This document shows positions 49,391 through 60,830 of a stretch of 64,000 bases of DNA, one piece after another (position 1 is the stretch's first letter; every line of letters begins with the position of its first letter). The notes under the pieces are model-generated. The model ran no database searches, was not told the DNA's origin, and saw only the letters and a list, made by a program, of their open reading frames with translations. Source of the DNA: Sarcophilus harrisii. Its lineage: Eukaryota > Chordata > Mammalia > Dasyuromorphia > Dasyuridae. The position numbers and the translations under genes are program-made. The stretch spans positions 31,081,564-31,145,563 of the forward strand of contig NC_045430.1 of the NCBI RefSeq assembly GCF_902635505.1, in the 5' to 3' direction.

Positions 49391-49653
49391 GATATGCATA
49401 TGAAATATAATACTTGTTTCATGAATGATACCTTGAATTGAGAAGATACATGCAGTACTGAATTAATATGCCTTCAAGCAATAAAGAAAAGGGCCAGGAA
49501 GTATCAAAACACAATTTGAAATAACATGTTAAAAATACTAAATTTAAAAACAATCCAAAGACTACAGGATGCATCCTCTATTAGGTGTTATTTTTGAAAA
49601 AAAATTAACTTATTCTCATACTTGTAAAGAAGGATAAAAAGAGAAAAATATAC

Positions 49654-49677
49654 CATCTGCATCATGTAAATCAAATT
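49654..49677 (-). CDS. Possible ANKRD26-like micro-exon (block B)
   Basis: A candidate 24-base exon on the minus strand: an acceptor ending tggaag and a donor gtatat. With the phase-1 end of the exon at 49813-49873 it reads EFDLHDAD plus one base. Recalled human ANKRD26 has an acidic segment (DLDLELASEDE) shortly after the segment matched by the previous exon. The intron between them would be only 135 bases and the acceptor is weak, so this is tentative. Confidence 0.3.
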
Positions 49678-49812
49678 CTTCCATAAAAGGTGCAATAAAA
49701 TTGAAGAGGAAGAGAAGAAAAGAAGATGATGACTGAAGAGACCTTAAGATATATTTCTTTTCTTCCTTAATTATGAAATTATAAAGCTTACCAAATTCTA
49801 GTTTTTTCTTAC

Positions 49813-49873
49813 CTCCTTTTCCTGCTTCTTGGCTTTTGAAGGAATCTTTCATTTGAAGAGTAGGTTGGATAGG
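49813..49873 (-). CDS. ANKRD26: ANKRD26-like middle exon (block B)
   Basis: A 61-base exon on the minus strand with acceptor cttccttcatag and donor gtaaga. It reads PIQPTLQMKDSFKSQEAGKG plus one base (phase 0 in, phase 1 out). Recalled human ANKRD26 contains PTIEVKDSVPNKAGG between the ankyrin repeats and the coiled coil, a good match in spacing and residues (PT-hydrophobic-x-hydrophobic-KDS, then K, A, G). In human several exons lie between this segment and that of the 59232-59301 exon; I could not find them in 49.9-59.2 kb. Confidence 0.62.
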
Positions 49874-49879
49874 CTATGA

Positions 49880-52455
49880 AGGAAGATAATTAAATAAGAA
49901 GATAGTTACATATAAAGTTTTCAGTACACCTCCAACAATCATTTTAAAAGTATCAATGCTGTAACCTTCCCATTAGAATTTCTCTTCAGGTAACCTAAAA
50001 AAAGAACAAAAGGTTTATTATTATCGACCATAGACAAACAGTATAATTCAATCACAACTTCATGCAAAATGAATAGGTTTGTTAGTTTTCATTGTAGGAT
50101 TTAAAGAATCAATGCTTTAACATGTTATAATTGTTATCATGGCATTTGCCTGACCGAAATTAGAATCAATTATTAGTACTTGAAATAAAACAAGAATACA
50201 GTATTGTCTCAACATGCAGTTTACATTTCAAATAGATCAGATTCGAGGGAACTCATACTTATATGTCCATATGATAATATAGAAGCATGTTCGATAGTGA
50301 CACACATAAAAGTCATTTTAAGAAATGGATAGTAGAGTTCACAGGGAATTACAAAGTTAATACTCTAATGCAGTAGAATATCTTCCAAACAATGAGTGTT
50401 GATAAATTCAACAAGTGCTCATAGGGTGGATGATTCCTTAATTAATTATATAACTGACAAATTCAGGCAATATGTTAACAGTAAATACAAAATAGGGTTA
50501 AAAACTATCTATAATCCACACTGTTAACACAGAATTAAGGGGCTAGAAACAAATATTCTGGATAGACTTCATTATTCATTCTGCCTGTGTATTCTATTTA
50601 GAGATATATATATATATTATAATATAATATATATATTTTTCCATACCCACAATATCTACTGACACAGATATTTCTGGTATCTGTCACCTTATTCATTTTA
50701 AAATTCTTTATGTATTCATTACAGAAAGAAGATCTATAAAGGATACCTAAGAAATGATGTACAAAACTTTTCAATTTTGTAAACAATTAAAAAAAATCGC
50801 TATTCTAAATCTCCAAATATTAATTCAATGTTATTAACATATAAAATTCCCTTCAATACATATAATGTAGCATTTATGGAAAATCAAGCTACTTACAGAA
50901 ATAGTGATGATAAATCTCAGGAAATAAAATTTAAAAATTTGAACATTGCTTATTTTACGATATAAAATTAGTTTATCATACATCAGTCCAAAAAAGTCTT
51001 AACAAATTTTGTATTACAATAAACTATAAAGATAGGCTTAGTATATGTCATTCTACTCAGGTACCAAGATGTTGAAGGAAGGTTAGAATTTTGAAATGGA
51101 AAACAAGTACTTCTCTAAAAGCATGAAACAAAAAAAAAATATTAGTAACATAAGCATTTTAACTAATTTGCTTATTAATATTTTTACTCACTCAATTAGG
51201 CTAAAAATTAACTAAATAATTATTTTCTAGATAGATGATAGACAACTTGCCTAATATGTTTCTGACCTTAATTTTATTTATTTATTTATTTGTTGTTATT
51301 CTTTTTCCTTCACTCATTTACAAAACATTTTCTGAATGGGGAAGAAAATGACTCAATGTCTATAAAGAGCTGGAACACATGTGACTGTTTAATTTCCAGG
51401 AGAGAGAAATAGCCTATGCTGCCAGAAGTGAACAATATTTGCTATGTGTATATTCTGTGTGGGCATCATTGAAAGTCTGGCAATAACATGATGATTCTAT
51501 TTTTTTGTACCTCAAAATTAACAAAGTGGACAAGTTGGATAGAGAAATCACCCTTAGTTTCCAAAACATCTAGACAAATGAACTCATGGGATCTTGGTGT
51601 AAGTGAATATTTACACATAATTATTTTTATTATTATTATTTTTGTTTTACATTTTGATCTATATTTCCCTTTATGAAAAGTTCAGAAAAACAAATGGGTG
51701 TTGTGTCTAAGTTGATTAAACCTTAGGATAGATTAAAATGTCATATTGCTCTGCAACATTAGTTGATCACAACAAATTGATATATTGGGACATAATTGTC
51801 AGGGAGACTAATAAATTCCAGGAAAGCATTATGGAGTTTACACATGAGAAAGTTCCTGAAGGAAGAGAGAGATTTCACCAGATGGCCTGAAAGAACACAG
51901 GGCAGAACAATATACAGGAAAATGACCAAAATAGTTTGACTGAAAAAGAGAGAGAAGATAAGCAGTATGAAGTAAGGCTGCAAAGCAGAGTTAGAGTCCT
52001 CCTGTCCAGGACCTTAGGAGACAACATCTCTGCATCTACTAAATGATGAATGGCAAGTGATTTCCTTTCCCACTTACTGGGTAAAACATTTGTTTTCACT
52101 TTGTATTTCATCCTCTGGTTACCTCATTTTAACATTCTGAAACTATGTCACTGGTATCAAAGGTGCAGCAAGGTGGGCCAACAAAGAACTCCCAAAACAT
52201 CTGAAGCTCCTCATATTCTGTGTGAAAGGGAGGGAGTCTTTAGTTGCTTTCTCTTTCTGATTCCAAGGTAGCCATCTTTCACCATCTATGTTTCTCACTT
52301 CCTATTGTCTACTCTTTTTTTTTTTTAATCTTTTGTCACTATTTCCTGTCATCTGCCTATAGTACAGGGGTCTGACAGAAAACAGTAATATCTATATAAC
52401 TAAGTAAACTGAAAAGTAGCTCATTCAGTTGGTAAAACTAAGTTGAATGCAAAAG
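49880..52455. other. Intron-like DNA, no supported feature
   Basis: AT-rich sequence with a TA repeat near 50606-50636 and a TTTA repeat near 51274-51290. No exon with both family match and splice sites was found. Confidence 0.5.
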
Positions 52456-52459
52456 TTGA

Positions 52460-52862
52460 ATGCCTGTTAACAGAGACAGTCAGTCACTCTACATCATACA
52501 TATCTGTTCTGTTCTCTCTTTGTCCATTGAACTCCCTCCTTCGAATATCTCTTTATGTAATGGGCTGAAATTGAGCAGATGCACTGAGGCTCGCACAAGC
52601 AAAGACTTAAGGCTAATTACCAATTGGACAATACTCTAATATTAGCATTTGCTTGGAAAATGGCCCACCCCATCATTCTGTGCTGGCTCGATCTATTGGC
52701 CTATAGAGAGATTTGGAGGAGGGATTAAAGGGTAGAGTAAGAAAGCTAGAATGACTCCTGGCCAGATTTGTGTCACCATTCCTCTCATGTCCACAAAGAA
52801 TAAAGATCAACAACTTTTGCTTATCCTGACTCCAGCTGATTCTAAAGTATCCAGTGTTCTAA
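52460..52862 (+). mobile_element. Probable solo LTR (fossil)
   Basis: A region that ends with aataaagatcaacaactttt and then tgcttatcctgactccagct, typical of the polyadenylation signal and U5 end of a marsupial ERV LTR, finishing near gttctaac. The start is uncertain, perhaps tgttaacagagacagtcagt at 52466. No internal viral genes adjoin it. Family not determined. Confidence 0.45.
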
Positions 52863-53604
52863 CGTGGTCATCACATCTTTTTATTTTTATTCCTGCTCAG
52901 GCAAGCCTTCAGTGATACTGCTTTTAGGCCCAGTGATTAGCACTAGAACTTCATGCAATTTCTTATCTTCTATGTATTTGATAGTAGACACTATTCCAGC
53001 CCTCACATTCCTAGCCCCTATTTCTCTAGCTCTCAGATACCATTTTTCTTTTTTTAATAGAAACCCCACTATCTACATAATATAATCTTACCTTCATGTT
53101 TTCTAAACGAAATACTGTCTTTTTATGTTTTGATTTGTGGACACAAATATATGTGTTGAAGATATTTCTGGGAGACTTTCAGGGGAACACTGATCAAATG
53201 AAAACATCACCAAAATAGGTAGCAAGTCCACTGAAATGTTTTCTGCTGTAAATTGTGAAGAATTTCCACTTAAGAGAGAAATGAGGATTCTACCAAAATA
53301 AAATGTTTTTGTAACATTTTCTCCAAAAGAATCACATCATGCTTACACTTTTCAAGATTACTCTTTTATCTTTTCAGTCGGCAGGTTTTGGGATATACTT
53401 TTTCAGATGGAAATGGCTTACTTGTAAGTAATGATAAAATTCTAATGCAGGATATTATCATCATGATTACCATGATTATATTACATCACACACACATACA
53501 CATACACACACACATAAATATAAAATACTATTTTTCATATGTTAACAATATGGGAAGATAATATTATTTGTACATAATCTCCCTTAGAAATATTGGCCTA
53601 TTTG

Positions 53605-53750
53605 ATAGTAGCCTGGGCTTGGAATCAGGATGATTCAGCTTCATGAATTAAATTCTGGTCTCAGACATTAGTTGTATGGCTTTGGGCAATTCATTAAATC
53701 CTGTTTGCCTCTATTCCTTATTGAGAAGTTAGTACCAAACACTTGTGTCC
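53605..53750 (+). repeat. tRNA-derived SINE
   Basis: agtagcctgggcttggaatc, attaaattctggtctcagac, ttgtatggctttgggcaatt and ctgtttgcctctattcctta: SINE head and core, with a degraded 3' end. Confidence 0.7.
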
Positions 53751-54630
53751 CTTTGGGAAGAAAAAATATGCTCTTGAAGAGTCAGACAAGATGGAAATAA
53801 TTGAACAAGGACAGAACCTTCTTGCCCAGTGCAATTTGATCTAGGTTTTAACTTGTATATCCATTTATACATGCATCTATATTTATGTATGTCTGAAATT
53901 TGAAAATAAAGCACACTTACACACATATATATGCATATTACAATATATACATATACCTAATTTGTACAAGTATATATACATTCATACACAAAAATACAAA
54001 TAAAACCAAACAAAAGAAACAAGATTTTTAAAGAAAGCAAAAAAAAGTATAAAAAGAGAGATTATGTTTTATATACACTCACCAGTGGCATTTCTTGAAT
54101 CATCACAGAAACAGAAAATAGATCATCCAGATCTACTGTACTATATAATTCATTGTTGCTCGTTGAGTATTCAATACAATTATCACCTTGTCTACACCTC
54201 TTCCATGCTTATATTCGGATTTTTTCTCTTGGTTTATTTTCTTGTCCTCATGCTTGATGTCTTTAATCAACTTGATGGCCTCCAAACCCATTTTGGATCA
54301 TGATTTTTTTTTATCTGTCAGGAGTACTTGGCCTCCTTTTTTATTTTATCTACACTAATAAGCATAAGTATACTCATTGCCCTTTTCTTGTCTTCATATT
54401 CTATGCCTCTGATTTTGGTTATTTTCAACATAAAACTGAGAGCTAATACCTTCAACCCAGCCTATCATAGTTCCAAAAGAGATTGTGCTGTGACCCAGTT
54501 TTCTGACCCTCTTTTGCTGGAAGATATGGAAACCAACTTTACTCTCAAGTTCCTAAAATTTAAGCAGTCTCTGAGATAACTGCATTGAAATGTTTCTTAA
54601 CAACTAACACATTAAAAAGTTACCTGAGTT
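53751..54630. other. No supported gene
   Basis: Includes TA/CA-rich patches at 53915-54000. Two short plus-strand open stretches (54064-54303 and 54328-54579) are hydrophobic but match nothing I recognise. Confidence 0.4.
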
Positions 54631-54639
54631 TATAATCAT

Positions 54640-55170
54640 GTAAGCCCCCCAAATCTTTTCAACTTCTTCATTTCTGTTCATGACATCTTCTATATTTTTC
54701 CATGTTCTTAACCTTAAAAACTCAGTTATCACCTTTGCTCTCTGCAACCCAGTAATTGCTACACACTACTGAAGCTTTCCCTAAAATAAACAAGTTGTTT
54801 AACATTTCCTACTTCCCCAACCATTCCAGTTTATTTTATTTGGTCACCTTATATCCTACTGAAACAACTTTTTGCCTATAATGTATATTTGTTCCAGGTA
54901 ATCTACTAGACTGATTTCAAAATGCTTTTTTCAAATACATTTCAAAATATAATATATTGCATAAAAAATGACAGTGATTCCTCACACTATCATTTTACAG
55001 AAAATAATGTATCCTCCTTTCACAGGCCTTCTATTATAGCTAAAAGTCAAGATTTACATTACTTGCAGGTATCCTTATTTTCTTCTGCCTATCCTCTCTC
55101 CTGGAAGGTTTTCCTCCTTCCTTTCGGCCAATCAAATTTTGATCCTATTATTGAGCCCTATCTTTCTTGA
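54640..55170 (+). mobile_element. L2 LINE fragment
   Basis: ttctgttcatgacatcttct and ccatgttcttaaccttaaaa resemble the L2 segment after the RT core; cagtgattcctcacactatc and ccttctattatagctaaaag resemble the following segment. Strongly decayed. Confidence 0.55.
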
Positions 55171-55269
55171 TTAAACACAACTAATTTTGTCATTTCCCTT
55201 TGTGTTGACCTCAGCGGTGGTATACACAATTTGAACAGAAAAAAATATCTGTATAAAATATGTACTCAT

Positions 55270-55740
55270 GAGAGCAAAACTTTTTCACAGAAGGTCTAGT
55301 GAGAAAAACCTACAAGTATTTGTTTTTGTGCCATAAGGTTAATATGATGAGGCTTCCATAAGGGAAAAAGTAGGACACCATCCTTACTGAGACATGACAG
55401 GCCTTGGTAAAATCTTGGTAGAATAACATCTGTATTATTAGACCTAAATAGGGCAATAGAAACATGCAGTTCAGGGCACCTAGGTTGTGCAATGGATAGA
55501 ACATCAGCCCTGAAGTCAGAAGGACCTGAGTACAAATCTGGTCTCAGACACTTCACACTTCCTAGCTACGTGACCCTGGGCATGTCACTTAATCCCAATT
55601 GCCTCAGGGAAAAAAAGAAAAGAAATGTTCAGTTTAGAGAAAATCAAAATGACTTTAGAAATCATCCATGATTCATAACTGTGAAAAGCAATCTAATGAT
55701 ATTTCATTATTTACTGTTCATTGCTTTTAAGTCATCAAGC
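55270..55740 (+). mobile_element. L3/CR1-type fragment split by a SINE
   Basis: gacaccatccttactgagac and the flank agaaatcatccatgattcat correspond to parts of the L3 copy at 46660-47470 (gcatccttagtgagacatga; agaagtcatgcatgattta). A SINE sits in the middle. Confidence 0.65.
55475..55612 (+). repeat. tRNA-derived SINE, well preserved
   Basis: gggcacctaggttgtgcaat, gaagtcagaaggacctgagt, ctagctacgtgaccctgggc, gtcacttaatcccaattgcc, then an A-rich tail. The A and B box regions are recognisable. Imperfect flanking repeats (atgcagttcag and atgttcagtttag) suggest the target duplication. Confidence 0.88.
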
Positions 55741-55934
55741 AATATAGACACCTGATTAAAAATACATTTAAAAAAGGAGTCTTTTACTTTGCGTGCGTGT
55801 GTGTATATGACAGTTTTATAAAACTTATGGAACACAAAAGAAATATTTTGAGTGCATAAAATAAAAAAAATAAGTTTAAATAGGAAATGGCCTAAAATTA
55901 GAAAATCATTCACCATTTCAAATGGGATCACCAC

Positions 55935-56470
55935 AGATTTATGATATATAACCTCAACTGGACCCTCACTGCTTCCAGTAATCCTACTATGCCTTCCTTA
56001 TCGATTGATTATCCCTCTCTCCGCAGCAGCTCTTCCATACATTTTCATCCTCTCTCAGACCTTCCATGGTATCCTTCCCCCCATACTTCCAGCTGAGAAA
56101 CTTGCTTTATATTTTACTAAAAAAAATTGAAGTCATGTGACATGAAGCCATCTCCCTTATCTCTCCTCTTTTACATCTCTGCCAATTTCTCTACCTTGCA
56201 TGATGAAGTGAATTTACTCCTTGCAAAGATTGAGCTTTCTACTTGTTCAGGTGATCCTGTGCCAACCCATCTCCTCCAATAGATTTGCTCCCTCTCATAC
56301 CAATGCTTATCATCGATTTTTAATTACTGCAACCTATTAGATCATTCCACCTCTCTTACAGATGTGTCCATGTTGTCTACATGTTGAAAACTCCCACAGA
56401 TCCTTTGATCCCTGCTATTACCCCTGCTGTTCTTTGTAGTGCCCTAAGTCACCTCCACATTATATTGGTT
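55935..56470 (+). mobile_element. L2-clade LINE internal fragment
   Basis: Similar to 37600-38130: acctcaactggaccctcact, cgcagcagctcttccataca, ttatattttactaaaaaaaa. A T run at 56480-56492 follows. Confidence 0.6.
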
Positions 56471-56679
56471 GTTTTTGTTTTTTTTTTTTTTTTACTGCAA
56501 GCAACCAGAAGTGTAATCAAGTAACAGAATGAATTAAAGTAGACTTTTCAAGAACTTTTTCAGGCAAGGAACTATGAAATTGGAACCCAATATTTACAAA
56601 AGAAAGAAATTTGGATCATAAACCCCAAAATACCTACCAAAAATAAAATGAAGGAGATGGCTGTTTTAAAAAATAATGG

Positions 56680-58251
56680 TTAGAGCACCGAGGCTGCAGT
56701 CACAAAGATCTGAGTTTGAGTCCAGGAAGACAGAGTGAATCTCAGCTGATTGAGAATACCCATTGTGCTGCTGAGACACTGGGTGAGAAGGAATCAGCAC
56801 CTGGTGAGTAGAGAAGCAGTAAGGCAGGAACCCTGTTGGCTGTGGGCCACTTGCAGGAGACTGAAGCTCTTGATTTGGGGCTCCTAATTAGAGTATAAAG
56901 CTAGGATCTATCCTTAGAACCCATGATTAGAGGTGCTTACACTAAGACCTCTTATTAAAAAAAAAAATTGAACTAGCAAAGAAGAAAGAACCCAGCCACT
57001 GAAATATATTATTAGAACAGGATTAGACCAGATGGACACTTTAGTAACTAAAAGCTTCTTCCTCAAAAAGTAATGTAAGACGGCTTCTGGCCCTGAGCGA
57101 ATTTATAGAAAAAATTTTAAATATTAATTCAAAAATCAAATGAAAAACACTGAGGAAAAACTAAACAAAATAAAAATAAAAGCCACCCAAGAAAATCAAG
57201 AAGTTTATGGGACAAAAGTTAACCTCCCAACTAGAAAAAGAGTTATAGAATCTCAAAGATGAAAATAATTGAAAATTAGAATTGGGCAAAGCCTGTTAAA
57301 ATTGGGCTTTTTCAAAGCTAGTGAAACTATGACAAACCAAGAAATAACAAAACAGATTAGAAATAATGAGAAAATGTTACAGCATGTGAAAATACTATAT
57401 GAAAATGACATATCTGACTACAGATCAAGAAATAAAATGTAGGAATAATTGGACAGCCAGAAAATTGAGACCAAAAAAAGGTCCACTGATCAACGCCTCA
57501 AAGAGAAGCTTTGTGGAAAATACATAGGAATATTTCTACCAAATTCTGAAATCCCTATGTCAAAAAGAAAATTTTGCAAGAAGCAAAAAAAAACCAAAAA
57601 AAAAACAAAACAAAACCCAAAAAACAAAACAATTCAAATACTATGGAGCTATAATTAGAATTGTACAAGACTTATCAGCATCTACCATAACAGACCACAG
57701 ACTCTGGAATCAATCTATTCATGATAAAAAAAAAAACCAGGTCTGTGGCCAAAAATATCATATCCAGTAAAATTATCTATAATTTGCATAAGAAAAAAAA
57801 TTCAGGACTTTCTATCAACCAAACCTGAGCTGAACAGAAAATTTAACATAAGAATCAATATCAAAGATCACTTTTAAGGAACTCACATAGACAAAATGTT
57901 TAAACATCAATAAATTGTTTATTCTTTTTACAGGGAACTGTATAATATATATTTAAGATTCACATAAAAAAAAGAAAGAAGATCAAGTTAAGGTTAAATA
58001 GTTAAAAATGTTATACAAATGAAGTGTTGAAGAAGAATAGAAACTGGCATTAATGAGAGGGGAAGAAGACAAAATTCTGAAAATCTACTCACATCAGGAA
58101 TTGGTTCAATAGTCAACACTACATATATACCACGAAGAGTACAGGACCCTCCAAAATCCATAAAGAAATAAGGGCAGAGGGATGGGTAGACAGGGATGCA
58201 AAGGGTGAGGAAAGAAGACAAGGGAAGGATCCTTGGGTGGGGGGAGATAAA

Positions 58252-58299
<48 letters not shown>

Positions 58300-58480
58300 C
58301 TTATATATTGATCTGCTATTTTGTTGTTACATATTTTGAATCCTTCCTGAGGTTTTGCAGGACACATGACAATGTTCTCTTTTATTTTGCTTTATTTTGT
58401 TTTGTATTCCTTTTCTGTTTTTCTTTTTTCTTACTCTGTTTTTTTAAATAAAATAAATTAAAAGAAATAAATAAAATGCC
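56680..58480 (+). mobile_element. HAL1-like element (ORF1 only)
   Basis: A 5' UTR-like stretch (56680-57060) is followed by a decayed ORF1 (57060-57900) with coiled-coil-like Lys/Glu/Asn content and the segment aaaggtccactgatcaacgc. A long non-coding 3' part with a TA tract ends near 58480. No ORF2 sequence lies between ORF1 and the 3' end, which is the HAL1 arrangement. Confidence 0.6.
58253..58296. repeat. (TA)n microsatellite
   Basis: About 21 TA units in the 3' part of the HAL1-like element. Confidence 0.95.
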
Positions 58481-58509
58481 ACAGAAAAACAAACAAAAAA
58501 ATTACAAAT

Positions 58510-58770
58510 AGTGAGAAATTCTAATATACCGCTAGGGGGACTGAACATTGGTCCAGGTGTTTTAGAAAACAACATACAACAGTCATAAAACTGATTCTTT
58601 CTTTTGATTCCATTGCTGAGAATTCATCCTTAAAAGAGCAAAGGAAGGAAAAATGTATATATGTACACATATTTCTGTGTACAAAAATATTCTTAGTGGC
58701 CCTATTTGTAAAAATATATTGGAGACAATCTATACAACCAACATTTAGAGAAAAGTTATTATTATGGTAT
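58510..58770 (+). mobile_element. Ancient L1 ORF2 3' fragment
   Basis: aaaatattcttagtggccct then atttgtaaaaatatattgga and ttattattatggtatggatc match the very conserved C-terminal end of L1 ORF2 (compare cctatttgtagtggctagaa at 8078). Confidence 0.6.
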
Positions 58771-59231
58771 GGATCACAGATTTGGAGCTAGAAGGGACTT
58801 AAATATCATATAGGAAACAAGGATTTTAAAATGTCATTTGTTTTAAAGTGGCTATCATGGCATATGAAGCCTGGTCCTCCATTCCAAATGTAATACTTTT
58901 TAGTGCATAGAAAATACAAAAGTACCAGGAAATATGGAGTGATATAAGTATTTAGCAGAAATCAAATTGTATAAAAGTTTATTTCACCCAGTTTCTCAGA
59001 AAAAAATGCACAACAAAACTAGAGGTGGAGACACTTGAAAGAAAGCTTGACACACTACAAAAGTATATTTGTTTTAAAATTATTTGAGTCCATTTAACTC
59101 CATTTGGATTTTTGATGTTAAATACTAAAGAGATTGTAGACTATCTTTACAATATTTTTTTTTTTTGCCAAAGCATGGCACCCTCTAAACTGAAATATAA
59201 GCATAGAAATAATTCAATAAAGAATCTTTAC

Positions 59232-59301
59232 CTCCGTATCAAAATCCAATTCCTTATCTGTGCTTGGCAAGTGATCATCAGGTCCTGGATTATCAGAGAG
59301 T
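59232..59301 (-). CDS. ANKRD26: ANKRD26-like post-ankyrin exon (block B)
   Basis: A 70-base exon on the minus strand with acceptor tttctttttgaaag and donor gtaaag. Its first base completes the Arg codon begun by the exon at 62674-62704. It then reads LSDNPGPDDHLPSTDKELDF and DTE, ending in phase 0. Recalled human ANKRD26 has LSGKPGVDDSWPTSDDEDLNFDTK directly after the ankyrin region, a clear match. The next human segment (NVPKPSLAKLM) was not found downstream. Confidence 0.8.
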
Positions 59302-59732
59302 CTTTCAAAAAGAAACCAAAAATTAGTACTTTTATTTCTAGAAGTTAATCATGAACAAGAAGGCTTTTCAGTTGTTGCAAGGTGCTTTAACCCCAAATGA
59401 TAAATTAAAAAGTGACATATAAGGATATATCAACTATTCCTATTCCAATGTTTATTTTGGCAGAAAAGAAAATATTCATGTAGAAGCTACCAATAGATCT
59501 ATCCTCCAGAATAATCTCATTTTTAATTTTTACACACTTCTAAAGTGTACAAATGAACACAATGGAACATTATAAATTCCAGAGTCATCAAAATCCTGGA
59601 ATCTATTTGTAGGATGTTACTGTTCTCTGTACCTTCCCTACTAAGTCCTGACAAATACTTTCATTGTAAGTCTCTTTATTTTTTTTTAAAGTTACCCTTC
59701 AAAGGTTTCAGCTCTAGATGAGTTGTATTTAT

Positions 59733-59985
59733 TGTTGTTCAATCATTTCAGTAGTATTTGACTCTTTGTGATCCCAATTAGCATATTCTTGGCAATGATA
59801 CCAAAGTGGTTTGCCATTTTTTCCCCAGTTCATTTCACAGATGAGGAGACTGAGGAAAATAGGATTAAGTGGGACTTGCCTGACATCACAAGCTAATAAG
59901 TATCTGATCCAGATTAGAACTCATAAAGATGAGTCTTTTTGATTTCAAGCCCAAGACATCACTCACTGCTTTGCCTAGTTTTCCT
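59733..59985 (-). repeat. tRNA-derived marsupial SINE
   Basis: On the plus strand: tcaatcatttcagtagtatt, gactctttgtgatcccaatt, aaagtggtttgccatttttt, agatgaggagactgaggaaa, aagtgggacttgcctgacat and a degraded tRNA-like head at the right end. Nearly full length. Confidence 0.85.
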
Positions 59986-60399
59986 TTAGATATGAGAGTA
60001 GGTCATACATTCCATTCTCAGAAAAGTCTTTATTAAAAGGGCTAGCATTTATCTTCCTTGTTAGAATCGATTTTTACAATTGCTGTGGTAATCTGCTTTC
60101 AGGGAGTTTCAATGCCAGATTTATCAATTCACCTGGGATGGAAGAGGAGGGTAGTTGGGTCCATAATTCAAGGAGTATGGGGTATATGACTGGTGTGGGG
60201 AACTTCCAGAGAGGAAATAATGCAGATTGGGAAGTGTTGTGTATCAGAGTTGCTGGGGGACACTTGCTGAGTGTGACAAATGGAAAACTTGAATCCAATT
60301 TATCTTTATTCCCACTTCTACTCCTTGTCTACGAGCTCCAAGGCAGTCCTCTTGTCAGTTCCTTAGGATGTGTTAGCACTAAGACAGCTTTTCCTTCTT

Positions 60400-60830
60400 A
60401 TTATTTTTTTTTTTTTTTAGCTCCATTTCTTTGACAGAGAGGTCCAATTTCCATTCCCTTCTCCTTAACCTTGCCAACTGATGACTTTTTTGATCTTGAT
60501 TTTTTTTAATTTTTTTTAACATCCTTCTTCTCTTTCAGTTGAATTTCATCTCTTTTTCCTCCTCCTCCTCTTTCTCCTTCTCGTCTTCCTGTTCTTCCTT
60601 AGCTTTTAGCTTGTTTTGTTTGTTATGCCTTCCATCTCTTCCAATCCTCTTCAAAAGCTCACTTTCTTTTCTTCCTTTAGATGGAGTCTCTCTCCTTCAA
60701 CTCAAGTCACTTCAATTTCCCCTAAATTTATCCAATCTTTTAATTTTTCCAGATTCTTAAAGATTCAAAATCACATTCACATTTGTTTTCAGATTAATTT
60801 CTTAATTAAATTCAGATAAAAAAGAGTTCA
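60400..60830 (-). pseudogene. Possible processed pseudogene, Lys/Glu-rich
   Basis: The minus strand of this CT-rich stretch has a Lys/Glu-rich reading, for example KLKAKEEQEDEKEKEEEEKE near 60550-60610 and further basic readings in another frame. An A run (T run on plus at 60406-60419) follows, where a poly(A) tail would be. I cannot name a parent gene. Simple purine-rich sequence could produce the same look. Confidence 0.25.

Noticed and set aside
52887-53069. Minus-strand open frame ending SSITEGLPEQE considered as a block B exon
   Set aside because: No match to ANKRD26 and no good splice sites at its edges.
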